A stretch of DNA of 64,000 nucleotides. It comes from Chlorobiaceae bacterium. Lineage in GTDB: Bacteria; Bacteroidota; Chlorobiia; Chlorobiales; Chlorobiaceae. The position numbers were made by a program, and so were the translations under genes. The notes under the pieces were generated by a model. That model did no database searches. It worked only from the letters and a program-made list of their open reading frames with translations, and was not told where the DNA came from. This document shows, one piece after another, positions 18,038 to 26,173 of this stretch; the first letter of the stretch is position 1, and the number at the start of each line of letters is the position of its first letter. The stretch spans positions 62,001 to 126,000 of the forward strand of contig JAAXWO010000001.1 of assembly GCA_013334965.1 (NCBI GenBank). Reading direction: 5' to 3'.

Positions 18038-19192
18038 TCAGACGAACACCCTGCGGACCCTTCTCGATACTGCGCAGAGAAGTTCGTAGCTGATCGTGCC
18101 GGCTGCGATGGCCTGCTGGCCTGCAGTCGGGCCTTCCCATCCGAAAAGCACCACGGCATCGCCAACGCTGACCGAAAGGTCGTCACCGAGATCGACCATC
18201 GTCTGATCCATTGTGACCGTGCCGACCTGGTGGTATGTCCGTCCGTTGATGAAGACCGTCGCACGGTTGGAGAGCGTTCGATGGAAGCCGTCGGCATACC
18301 CCGCCGATATCGTCGCGATCCTCCTCCGGTCAGGTGCGCTCCAGGTCCTGTTGTAGCTGATCGTCGTGCCCGCCGCCACCTCCTTGACGAAGATGACCCT
18401 GCACTGGAACTGCATGACAGGCCTTACCGGCAGCGTCGACGGCTTGCTGTCCAACGGGTGGCAGCCGTAGAGCAGTATTCCCGGGCGTACCATGTCGAGC
18501 GCGGAGTCGGGCAAGCAGATGATTGCGCCGCTGTTGGCTGCATGCTTGAGGACGTTTTTTCCTGAAGCGCGCTCGTAGGCTCCGGTCACCTGGAGGAAGC
18601 GCTCGAGCTGAAGGGCGGTGAAGCCGTCGGGTATGTGGCTTTCGGCAAAATGGGTGTAGATGCCCGTCAGTTCGAGGTGCGGGGAGCGATCGATCGTTTC
18701 GAGCAGCGATGCGGCCTCTTCAGGGGTGACGCCTAACCGACCCATGCCGGTATCGACCTTTACCTGTACCCTCAGTTTTTTCCCTGCGGCAGAGGCCTCC
18801 GCCTCACCTGCAATGGCGGTTTCATGGTCGCAGACGGTCATTTCAACGTCGTGTCGCAGGTAGAGCCCGATCTGCTGCACCAGGGGGGAGGCGAACGCCA
18901 GGACCCGTGAATCCGCCTGCATGCGATAGCTTTGCTTGAGCTCGATGGCTTCCTGGATGTTGGCGACGCCGAAATCCCTCACCCCCTCCTGCTCGAGAGC
19001 AGCCGTAATCTCCGGAGCGCCATGGCCGTAAGCGTTGGCTTTGACGATTCCCATGATGCGGCAGGTCGGTTTTATTGCGGCCCGGATGGTGGCCAGGTTG
19101 TGCCGGAGGTTGCCGAGCGAGATGAACGCTTCCGAAAGATGGAGGTCAGGGGCCGTTCCGCTGCAGGTGCTGTGTTCTTGATCGGCGCTCAA
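18038..19192 (-). CDS. alr: Alanine racemase
   Basis: This PLP enzyme interconverts L- and D-alanine for peptidoglycan. The PLP lysine is in MGIVKANAYGHGA near residue 50. The VKVDTGMGRLG segment and the catalytic tyrosine region ISYNRTW...ISAGYADGFHR are present, as is GTVTMDQTMVDLGD near the C terminus. The 384-residue length is normal. The start used here is slightly long, and a shorter N terminus is possible. It is convergent with the ATP-grasp gene. Confidence 0.94.
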   Translation of the reverse strand: MSADQEHSTCSGTAPDLHLSEAFISLGNLRHNLATIRAAIKPTCRIMGIVKANAYGHGAPEITAALEQEGVRDFGVANIQEAIELKQSYRMQADSRVLAFASPLVQQIGLYLRHDVEMTVCDHETAIAGEAEASAAGKKLRVQVKVDTGMGRLGVTPEEAASLLETIDRSPHLELTGIYTHFAESHIPDGFTALQLERFLQVTGAYERASGKNVLKHAANSGAIICLPDSALDMVRPGILLYGCHPLDSKPSTLPVRPVMQFQCRVIFVKEVAAGTTISYNRTWSAPDRRRIATISAGYADGFHRTLSNRATVFINGRTYHQVGTVTMDQTMVDLGDDLSVSVGDAVVLFGWEGPTAGQQAIAAGTISYELLCAVSRRVRRVFV

Positions 19193-19371
19193 ATCGATGG
19201 AAAATCTTGTTGGGTCGGGTTGGCGGGCATGAGTTGTCCGAAACCCTGATATGCTGTAAAAAACACTTTTTGCCCATGATTTTCAAGACAATGAGCAAGA
19301 GGGTTTGCCTCGATGTCAGAAAATGAACAATTATTGTTTTATTATTAATCAAAACTCTATACCGGATAGCC

Positions 19372-20742
19372 ATGACCAACGACATTTTCGAAATTGCGGG
19401 CAATACCCCCCTGGTACTCATGAAACAGCTGTCCAGGCTGAAGCGTCCACGGTTCATGGCGAAGCTCGAGTATATGAATCCCTGCTTTTCCCACTATTGC
19501 CGGGTCGCAGCTGCAATCATCAGGGACGCCGAGGATCGGGGCATCATCCATCCCGGCATGACGCTGGTCGACTGGACGTTCGGCACCAGCGGGATCGCAC
19601 TGGCCATGGCAGGCGTCAGCAGGGGCTACAAGCTCCTTCTCGTCGCGCCTGACAGCATCTGCCTGGAAAAACAGGAGGTGCTCAGGGCCCTCGGCGCCGA
19701 AATGGTATTCACCTCATCGGACGCAAGGCCTCACGAACCGCGTAGTTGCGTCGCCGTGGCGGAAAACCTTGTCCGTACCCTTCCGCATGCGTGGTTTGCC
19801 AATTTGTATGAAAATCCCGTCAGCAGTCAGGTCCACGAGTCCGGTACTGGGCCAGAGATTTTCAGCCAGACGGGGGGCAAGGTAACGCACGTGTTCGTAC
19901 CCATGGCTTCCGGAGCCATGATTTCCGGGATCGGACGTTATCTGAAGTCCGTCAATCCATTGATCCGGATCATAGGCGTCGAGCCCGAAGGGTCGGTCTA
20001 TCAGGGCCTTCACAGCGGAAAGTCCACCGGCACTGTCAAGCCGTTCCAGCTTGAGGATATCGGGGCTCTTCAGGCTACATCTTTCTGGGATACCTCCGTG
20101 ATCGACCAGATCGTCCAGGTCAGCGATGCCGATGCGTTCAACTGCGGCAGGGAACTGTTTCGTTCCGAAGCTGTGTTTGCCGGTGGAGCTTCAGGTGCGG
20201 CCATGGCGGCAGCCCTCAGGGAGGGGGAGGAATTCGGAGAAGACGCGGTCGTGGTGGTGATGATGACCGATTTCGGGCCCTACGACCTGTCACGGATGTA
20301 CAACGACGACTGGATGCGCAGGAACGGCTTCTACCGCAAATCCAAAACTGCGCTCGACCAGATAACCGCCGACGACATCCTTCAGCGCAAGGCTCGCAAG
20401 GACCTGATATTTGCCGTACCCGAGCAGACGCTCTCGGATGTGTTCGAAATGATGAAGCAGAACGATGTTTCACAGATGCCGATCGTCTCTTTCGGCGCTC
20501 CCATCGGCAGCATCAGCGAGAACCAGATCCTGTCCATCCTTATCGAGAACGATGCCGCCATGAATGCCGAGGTCGTCGCCTTCATGGAGAAACCGTTTCC
20601 CGTATGCCAGCCCGACGCGACGATATCCGAACTGTCGGAAAAATTGCAGAAAAACGCTGCGGGCGTGCTTATCAGCCTGAGTGATGGGCGTTTGCAACTG
20701 ATTACGAAATCTGATCTTATCGATGCGCTTACCCATAAGTGA
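19372..20742 (+). CDS. Cystathionine beta-synthase-like pseudoenzyme with C-terminal CBS domains
   Basis: The protein is full length (456 residues), with the fold-type II PLP-enzyme layout of cystathionine beta-synthase/cysteine synthase (IAGNTPLV at the start). Two CBS domains occupy about residues 325-456. The active site is eroded. Where active enzymes have NPxxSxKDR, this one has NPCFSHYCR, placing Tyr42 at the PLP-lysine position. The PLP-contacting SGNTG loop is FGTSG (70-74), and the glycine-rich phosphate loop reads PMASGAMISG. Structural landmarks such as VEPEGS and GGASGAA remain. It is therefore unlikely to do PLP chemistry. The intact Bateman module suggests an adenylate-sensing regulatory role, which is inference. 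Confidence 0.85.
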   Translation: MTNDIFEIAGNTPLVLMKQLSRLKRPRFMAKLEYMNPCFSHYCRVAAAIIRDAEDRGIIHPGMTLVDWTFGTSGIALAMAGVSRGYKLLLVAPDSICLEKQEVLRALGAEMVFTSSDARPHEPRSCVAVAENLVRTLPHAWFANLYENPVSSQVHESGTGPEIFSQTGGKVTHVFVPMASGAMISGIGRYLKSVNPLIRIIGVEPEGSVYQGLHSGKSTGTVKPFQLEDIGALQATSFWDTSVIDQIVQVSDADAFNCGRELFRSEAVFAGGASGAAMAAALREGEEFGEDAVVVVMMTDFGPYDLSRMYNDDWMRRNGFYRKSKTALDQITADDILQRKARKDLIFAVPEQTLSDVFEMMKQNDVSQMPIVSFGAPIGSISENQILSILIENDAAMNAEVVAFMEKPFPVCQPDATISELSEKLQKNAAGVLISLSDGRLQLITKSDLIDALTHK

Positions 20743-21032
20743 GAGGGCTCTGAATTAAGGGGTTGTTTTTTAGGGTGGATTTACTTATTTAAGCAGTCCT
20801 GAACATGCATCTTTCTGGTGCCGTCACCAGGGGGTTCTGCTGACCAGCGGTACCCGCAGAAGCGCATTACCATCTTCATTTTAGTTTGACATGAAGCGGA
20901 ACGATGGCCCGGAACGTTGTGGAGTAGCCATCGACCAGTGTCGCCTGTTCAGGAGGGGGTTCCGTTGAATCCATCTTTTTTTAGCGCATGACAGCGGGAC
21001 ATGATGAATGTCTCCAATAACAGCGACAGTTT
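20743..21032. other. Non-coding stretch upstream of the zinc-ribbon gene
   Basis: No gene is visible. It contains a hairpin CTGGTG-CCGT-CACCAG near 20815 and a further weak TTCTGC/GCAGAA pairing just downstream. These could belong to the 5' leader of the next gene or a small structured RNA, but nothing recognisable supports a named family. Confidence 0.35.
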
Positions 21033-21593
21033 ATGAAGGTAGAGTCCAGAAAAAGGCAGTATATTCTCGAAGGAAAAATCAAGCCCGGTTTTTGCGATGG
21101 GTGCGGAGGCATCACCGAACAGGCGTTCGTCGGTGAGTGGAAGCCCAGCGACAAACCGAAGGATGACGATCTACTGCTCGGATCGCCCGAGAAAAAGTCG
21201 AAAGAAAAGAGATCTGCTCACGGCCAGGCGATGTCGGCCTCCGAGAACCAGTACTGGATCCGGTGTTCGGCCTGCAACCAGGTCCATCTTCTCAAAGAGT
21301 GGCAGATTCAGATCGACAAGGAGTTGAGCCCGGAAGAGCTCAAGCCTGAAGATTGCCAGGTTTATACCCCTCACGGCATTTATGCCCAGGGGGATGCTGT
21401 TTTTCATGAATCGCTCGGCGAGGTCGGCGTGGTCCGTGAAAAGCAGGCTACAGGAAGCGGCGCCCACGTCATCATTGTGGAATTCTGCAAGAGCGGGCGG
21501 AAGCAGCTTCTCGAAAATGTGCAGCTCAATCAGGGTAAACAGAAAAGCTCTGAATCGCTGTCCGATATTATTAAACTAAAATTAAGACGTTGA
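21033..21593 (+). CDS. Zinc-ribbon protein with Tudor-like C-terminal domain
   Basis: The 186-residue protein pairs CDGCGG (residues ~21-26) with a second knuckle CSACNQVH near residue 78, consistent with one four-cysteine zinc site split by a charged insert. The C-terminal part (GDAVFHESLGEVGVVRE...VIIVEFCKSGRKQLL) has the spacing of the SH3/Tudor-like module at the C terminus of PcrA/UvrD helicases. That module contacts RNA polymerase. It sits 25 bases upstream of rpsU, so a transcription- or ribosome-linked role is possible but unproven. Confidence 0.65.
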   Translation: MKVESRKRQYILEGKIKPGFCDGCGGITEQAFVGEWKPSDKPKDDDLLLGSPEKKSKEKRSAHGQAMSASENQYWIRCSACNQVHLLKEWQIQIDKELSPEELKPEDCQVYTPHGIYAQGDAVFHESLGEVGVVREKQATGSGAHVIIVEFCKSGRKQLLENVQLNQGKQKSSESLSDIIKLKLRR

Positions 21594-21618
21594 TCTTCAA
21601 GGAAGGGGGTGAATTTCA

Positions 21619-21816
21619 TTGGTTAGTGTTCAGATAAATGAAAACGAATCCATCGACAAGCTTCTCAAGCGTTTCAAGAAAAAGTATGAGAGAGCCGGGG
21701 TTCTTAAGGAGTTTCGTAAAAAGGCCTACTTCGTCAAGCCTTCGATCGATAGCCGCCTGAAACGTTCAAGAAGCAAGCGCCGGGCTCAGAGAGCCAACGA
21801 AGAGCGCAATTCCTGA
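21619..21816 (+). CDS. rpsU: 30S ribosomal protein S21
   Basis: S21 helps base pairing between the Shine-Dalgarno sequence and 16S rRNA. The 65-residue basic protein ([20 protein letters not shown] start, [12 protein letters not shown] tail) is typical. The start codon is TTG, since no ATG is available. A strong GGAAGGGGGTGA ribosome-binding site ends 6 bases before it and fixes the start. A terminator follows. Confidence 0.95.
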   Translation: MVSVQINENESIDKLLKRFKKKYERAGVLKEFRKKAYFVKPSIDSRLKRSRSKRRAQRANEERNS

Positions 21817-21833
21817 TATATTGCCAGGTACTC

Positions 21834-21868
21834 AAAAAGCAGCTCCTCGTGGAGTTGCTTTTTTTTTG
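21834..21868 (+). terminator. Rho-independent terminator after rpsU
   Basis: Stem GCAGCTCC/GGAGTTGC (8 positions, one G-T pair) with loop TCGT is followed by nine T residues. A run of A precedes it, so it could also act weakly on the other strand. Confidence 0.92.
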
Positions 21869-21888
21869 TCAACGATAAACAGCCATCC

Positions 21889-23193
21889 ATGAGCGTGTTT
21901 CAAGGTGAGGTTTCAACCCTTCCGCCGGATAAATCGATTTCCCATCGCGCAGCGCTTATTGCAGCCCTGGCCGAAGGGACCACAGAGATCACCAATTTTT
22001 CGGGAGGTTACGACAACCAGTCGACCCTGTCGGTGCTGAAAGATGCCGGTATCTCCGTCTCCCAGCAGGAATTGCCGGCTGAAGATGGACGTATTGTCAG
22101 GAATGTGGTGATAGAGTCCCGCGGTCTCTGGAGCTTCAGGGAGCCTTCGGGTCCGTTGATGTGCAACAATTCAGGGAGCACCATGAGGATGCTGGCCGGT
22201 ATTCTTGCCGCACAGCCCTTCAGGAGCGAACTGATCGGGGACGCCTCCCTGATGAAACGCCCGATGAAGAGGGTCGCCGATCCGCTTCGGCAGATGGGCG
22301 CAGATATTTCGCTCTCTCCTTCAGGAACGGCTCCGGTGGTTATCATGGGCACCAGGGAGTTGACGCCCATTGAGTACCATCTTCCCGTTCCCTCGGCCCA
22401 GGTCAAATCGCTGGTGGCTTTCGCCGCCATGCATGCCGACGGACAATCGAAGATCATCGAGCCGATCCGGTCACGCGACCATACCGAACTCATGCTCGGC
22501 CTGGAGACCATCGACCGCCCGGACGGTGTCAGGGAGATCATCATCGACGGACGCAAACCGATTGCGGCAAGGCCGTTCCATGTTCCGGCAGATCCCTCTG
22601 CGGCATGTTTCATGATCGCTCTCGGACTACTGGGTGAGAAATCGGAGGTCGTGCTCAGGCAGGTATGCCTCAACCCTACCCGTGTCGCCTACATCGACCT
22701 GTTGCAGGAGGCAGGCGCAGGTCTCGGCATGGAGAACGCGCGTTCGGTCGGTGGTGAGATGATCGGCGACATCGTGGTCAGGAGCTGCTCTTCGCTCAAA
22801 CCGCTCAGGATCAGCGATCATGCCGTCGTTGCCGGAGTCATCGACGAGATTCCCATGCTTGCCGTGCTTTCCGCTTTCGCTTCGGGCGAGTTCGAACTCC
22901 ACAACGCAGCCGAGCTGCGGACAAAGGAGAGCGACCGTATCGACGCCATCGTCATCAATCTCCAGCGTCTCGGATTCGACTGCGAGCAGTATCTTGACGG
23001 TTTTGTCGTGAAAGGCAGGACTGGCAATATCCCGCAGGAAGCCGTCATCGAATGCTTCGACGACCACCGCATCGCCATGAGCTTCGCCATCGCAGCCGAA
23101 GCTGCAGGCGCATCCCTGGTGCTTTCTGACCGCCACGTCGTCGGCGTATCGTTCCCCAACTTCTTCAGCATCATCGAATCGCTGAGACAGTAA
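21889..23193 (+). CDS. aroA: 3-phosphoshikimate 1-carboxyvinyltransferase (EPSP synthase)
   Basis: AroA joins shikimate-3-phosphate and PEP, the sixth shikimate-pathway step. Landmarks are [19 protein letters not shown] near the start, [15 protein letters not shown], the SAQVKS segment, and the C-terminal [10 protein letters not shown] and [14 protein letters not shown] with their catalytic acidic residues. The 434-residue length is normal. Glyphosate-related loop variation cannot be judged here. Confidence 0.96.
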   Translation: MSVFQGEVSTLPPDKSISHRAALIAALAEGTTEITNFSGGYDNQSTLSVLKDAGISVSQQELPAEDGRIVRNVVIESRGLWSFREPSGPLMCNNSGSTMRMLAGILAAQPFRSELIGDASLMKRPMKRVADPLRQMGADISLSPSGTAPVVIMGTRELTPIEYHLPVPSAQVKSLVAFAAMHADGQSKIIEPIRSRDHTELMLGLETIDRPDGVREIIIDGRKPIAARPFHVPADPSAACFMIALGLLGEKSEVVLRQVCLNPTRVAYIDLLQEAGAGLGMENARSVGGEMIGDIVVRSCSSLKPLRISDHAVVAGVIDEIPMLAVLSAFASGEFELHNAAELRTKESDRIDAIVINLQRLGFDCEQYLDGFVVKGRTGNIPQEAVIECFDDHRIAMSFAIAAEAAGASLVLSDRHVVGVSFPNFFSIIESLRQ

Positions 23194-23217
23194 AGGAGAG
23201 TTCGCGGATATAAACAC

Positions 23218-23260
23218 AAAAGAGGCCGTCTCATTATCCAAAATGAAACGGCCTCTTTTG
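23218..23260. terminator. Bidirectional terminator after aroA
   Basis: A long near-perfect inverted repeat AAAAGAGGCCGT...ACGGCCTCTTTT, extended by TCATT/AATGA around the loop, has T runs on both strands. It can end both aroA and minus-strand transcripts. Its left arm contains the dispersed GAGGCCGTCTCA motif also seen near 7191 and 23339. Confidence 0.85.
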
Positions 23261-23541
23261 TGTTCAGTCAGTATCTGCCCCCGGGAACGCCGGGCCCCTG
23301 CCCGTGATCTTCCACGCAAAAGCATTGTTCATGCAGGAGGCCGTCTCAGTATGTTTTCTGAGACAACCTTCTTGTTTTCGAATTTTCAATAACGGAGGGC
23401 GGAAACTCCTGTCCGCCATTTGATATTGCGATACTCGAAGAGGGTAATGGCGGGGAGGAAAACCCGCCATCCTGTGATGAATCAGGGGAGAGCCTCTGAT
23501 TTGGATGGCGGACGGAAGACAGACGCTGGCACTCGCAGGTT
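23261..23541. other. Repeat-rich intergenic region
   Basis: No gene is visible. Besides the REP-like element at 23283 it holds a second GAGGCCGTCTCA copy (23339), a GGCGGAAACTCCTGTCCGCC hairpin near 23399 and a GGCGGG/CCCGCC hairpin near 23447. Confidence 0.6.
23283..23306 (+). repeat. REP-like palindrome (single copy)
   Basis: The sequence GGGAAC followed by GCCGGGC-CCCT-GCCCGTG matches the GGGARC plus 7-4-7 layout of the RAYT-internal elements. The inner 5 bp of the stem pair perfectly. Confidence 0.55.
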
Positions 23542-24312
23542 CTAAATGCTTTTCAGGTGTTCAAGCAGCAGGCGATTGAAGAGATCCGGCTGTTCGAGGT
23601 TCGAGAGGTGACCTGCATCGGGCAGGATTTCGAGTTTCGAGCCGGGGACAAGCGAGTGCATCGAGGCTGCCGTTTCCGGCGTCGTGACGCGGTCTTCAGC
23701 GCCGTTCAGGATGAGCACCGGGCATTTGATCTCCGGCAGCAGGCCTGTGGCGTCGGCTCTTCCTGCAATCGCCTTCATGGCGTCGCTGATAGCCTCGGCC
23801 GGTTGGCGGGTGATCATCTCACGGGTTTTCGCGACAAGTCCGGGGTTCGAGTCGTAGGTTCGGGCGGCAAAAAAGTTCGGCACCATCCGGTCAGCGGCCT
23901 CCTTCGGGCCATTAGCCTCGACAGCCCTGCAGAACTCCATGCGCTGGGCATAAGCTTCCGGTGCATCGGCGTTCGCACGGGTATCGCAGAGTACGATAGA
24001 AGCTGTTCTTTCAGGAAAGAGCCTGTAGAAAGCGAACGCCTGGTATCCTCCCATCGACAGACCGGCTATGGTAGCCTTTTCGACGCCGAGGGAATCAAGC
24101 AGCCTCGCCAGAGCATGGGCATAATCCGCCATGTTCCAGTCGATTCGCATGGGCGATCCGTCGAATCCGTAGACGTGAGGCGCGATGACGCCGAACCCTG
24201 CCTGAAGAAGCGCCGGGACCTGTGGCTCCCACATCGCCCCCGAAACAGGGAAAGCATGTAACAGGACAACGTTGCCGGCATCGCCTCCGGCAGTACCTGA
24301 GAATGTCAGCAT
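23542..24312 (-). CDS. Alpha/beta-hydrolase-fold esterase
   Basis: The 256-residue protein has the nucleophile elbow GLSMGG, the oxyanion-side VVLLHAFPVSGAMW, a catalytic Asp in LNGAEDRVT and the terminal His in DAGHLSN. This is the complete triad of the MhpC/RsbQ-like alpha/beta hydrolases. The substrate is not predictable. It lies 3 bases from the YtxH-domain gene on the same strand. Confidence 0.9.
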   Translation of the reverse strand: MLTFSGTAGGDAGNVVLLHAFPVSGAMWEPQVPALLQAGFGVIAPHVYGFDGSPMRIDWNMADYAHALARLLDSLGVEKATIAGLSMGGYQAFAFYRLFPERTASIVLCDTRANADAPEAYAQRMEFCRAVEANGPKEAADRMVPNFFAARTYDSNPGLVAKTREMITRQPAEAISDAMKAIAGRADATGLLPEIKCPVLILNGAEDRVTTPETAASMHSLVPGSKLEILPDAGHLSNLEQPDLFNRLLLEHLKSI

Positions 24313-24315
24313 GGA

Positions 24316-24639
24316 TCAGTTCTCAAGGCTTTTTGACTGGCCGCGGATGTCCCTGATGATGTTGTTCGCCTCGTCGAGGATCTTGCGGGCTTCGTCCCTG
24401 GCGCTGTCGATGATCTCCTGCGAACGGTGTTTGGCTTCGTTGCTGTAAACACCATCCTCCTCCTGGCCTTCATATAGCTCGGCAGCCTTGTCGATGGCGT
24501 GCTTCACCTTGCCCGAAATGATCATCTGGGTATCCGCTCCCTTGCGGGGTGCGAACAGCAGACCCATGATGGTGCCTACGGCCGCTCCCAGCATTGCGCC
24601 GAAAAACAGCCCCTTGTAGTATTTGTCCTGATTTTCCAT
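24316..24639 (-). CDS. YtxH-domain small membrane protein
   Basis: From the ATG at 24639 it is 107 residues. One glycine-rich transmembrane segment, GLFFGAMLGAAVGTIMGLLFAPRKG, ends in the APRKG signature of YtxH/gas-vesicle-like proteins. A charged, probably coiled-coil cytoplasmic tail (RDEARKILDEANNIIRDIR) follows. The track's TTG start adds nine residues. Function is generally unknown, with stress association in other bacteria. It sits between the HD hydrolase and alpha/beta hydrolase genes on the same strand. Confidence 0.8.
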   Translation of the reverse strand: MENQDKYYKGLFFGAMLGAAVGTIMGLLFAPRKGADTQMIISGKVKHAIDKAAELYEGQEEDGVYSNEAKHRSQEIIDSARDEARKILDEANNIIRDIRGQSKSLEN

Positions 24640-24677
24640 GGTCATTGGGATTGAGTTGACTATCAATATATGAAAAA

Positions 24678-26087
24678 TTAATGCAGCAAGATTTCCATGA
24701 CCTCATCCTCAAGGCCAGAAAGCGGTTCGACGAGATCAGGGCGGCAGAGCACGCGGAATTTCTTCGTGTAGCGTTCGAACGAAAGGATGAAGTCTGACCT
24801 GAAGACCGATTCACGGAAATCATCGAACCGGATGTATCTGCCCGATTCAATGTCCTGCAGTTGACGATGCTCGTTTTTCGTCGGGTAGACCCGCAACTCC
24901 CTGAAATCGTCATAATCGAACACATCCTTCGGGGCCGGAGCGTCGATCAGCACCTCATGTCCCAGCAGCGGTCTGCTGATTTTCCTGCCCAGCATGGCGC
25001 ATATCTCCTGCTCCTTAAGCTTGCGCCTGCGGTGATCGGTGCTGTAGGCGAACCATTCCGGGGCGATCTCCATGGATGGCTCGATGTATGGGCGTACCGT
25101 CATGGCCCTCTTGTAAACTTTACGGTTAAGGATCGATTCGAGCAGGTCGCGGGCGGGCAGCCCGATGCCGCCGATCAGCTGGTCGAGCTCGAAGAGCACC
25201 CGGTCGTCCGAGTTGAAATAGAACAGTTGGCGCAGTGCGTCCGTGGATAAGGCGCGTTCGTCGACGATATCCTGCAGGAGCCTGCGGAGCATGGCCGAGA
25301 AGGTCCTGCTCGTATGGTGCCAGTAGACGTTGCGCATCATCATGTACTTGGCGAACAGCAGGCTTTCGAGCGGTGCGATACCCTTTTCGGTGATCGCGAA
25401 CCGTTCCCGTTCGGGATCCGGAACGAAGGACTCCACAAGGCGCTCGATGTCGATGCTGCCATAGGGGATGTTGCAGTGATGGGCGTCGCGCATCAGGTAA
25501 TCCATCTTGTCCGGGTCGAGGGTGCCGCTGATGAGCTTGCCCAGCCGGTGTGACGATTTCCCTGAAATGATGTCGATGACGGTATCGGGATCGACTTTCC
25601 AGTCGTCGTGCAGAATGGCTGCAATCGGCGCCGTCCCGGGGTGCGTCTGGTTGATGAACATGCCGGTCAGCGCCTCATGGTGCGCAAAAACGCTGTCCGA
25701 AGCGCCCGCCGGAGCGATCTCTTCAAGGACGTGCGCGTGCGGGTAGTGGCCGATATCATGCAGGAGGCAGGTAGAGAGGAGCGTCCTGCATGCATCGTCG
25801 TCGAACCTGAACCGGTCGCTCTGCAGCTCCATGGCAAGGGGATTGGTCACCATACGCTGAAGGATCAGCTTCATCAGGTGATAGACGCCGATCGAATGTT
25901 CGAAACGGGTATGCGTCGCGCCGGGATAGACCTGCTGCGAAAACGAAAGCTGACGGATGCCCTTCAACCTGAGGAACGACGGGTGGGCAAGGATCTTTTT
26001 CAGGGGCGTGCTCAGCGGGATATGGCCCCAGATGGGAATCCGGATGAAGCCGCCTTCTGAACGGAAGAGAAACTGTTCTGCGATCAT
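24678..26087 (-). CDS. HD-superfamily phosphohydrolase (dGTPase/SAMHD1-like)
   Basis: The metal-binding HD motif set is HTRFEHSIGV (His about residue 60), CLLHDIGHYPHAH (the HD pair) and the later Asp in YLMRDAHH. This order matches the COG1078 group of HD hydrolases related to dNTP triphosphohydrolases and SAMHD1. The 469-residue length is typical. The nucleotide substrate is not established by sequence, and dNTP or another phospho-substrate is possible. Confidence 0.88.
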   Translation of the reverse strand: MIAEQFLFRSEGGFIRIPIWGHIPLSTPLKKILAHPSFLRLKGIRQLSFSQQVYPGATHTRFEHSIGVYHLMKLILQRMVTNPLAMELQSDRFRFDDDACRTLLSTCLLHDIGHYPHAHVLEEIAPAGASDSVFAHHEALTGMFINQTHPGTAPIAAILHDDWKVDPDTVIDIISGKSSHRLGKLISGTLDPDKMDYLMRDAHHCNIPYGSIDIERLVESFVPDPERERFAITEKGIAPLESLLFAKYMMMRNVYWHHTSRTFSAMLRRLLQDIVDERALSTDALRQLFYFNSDDRVLFELDQLIGGIGLPARDLLESILNRKVYKRAMTVRPYIEPSMEIAPEWFAYSTDHRRRKLKEQEICAMLGRKISRPLLGHEVLIDAPAPKDVFDYDDFRELRVYPTKNEHRQLQDIESGRYIRFDDFRESVFRSDFILSFERYTKKFRVLCRPDLVEPLSGLEDEVMEILLH

Positions 26088-26173
26088 GGGGTTATTTTAC
26101 TTCAAGATAAGCACTAAACCTTCAGTCGGCAAACAGTGGGTTTAGTGCTTGTCTGTAAAAAAACCCGGGCCGG

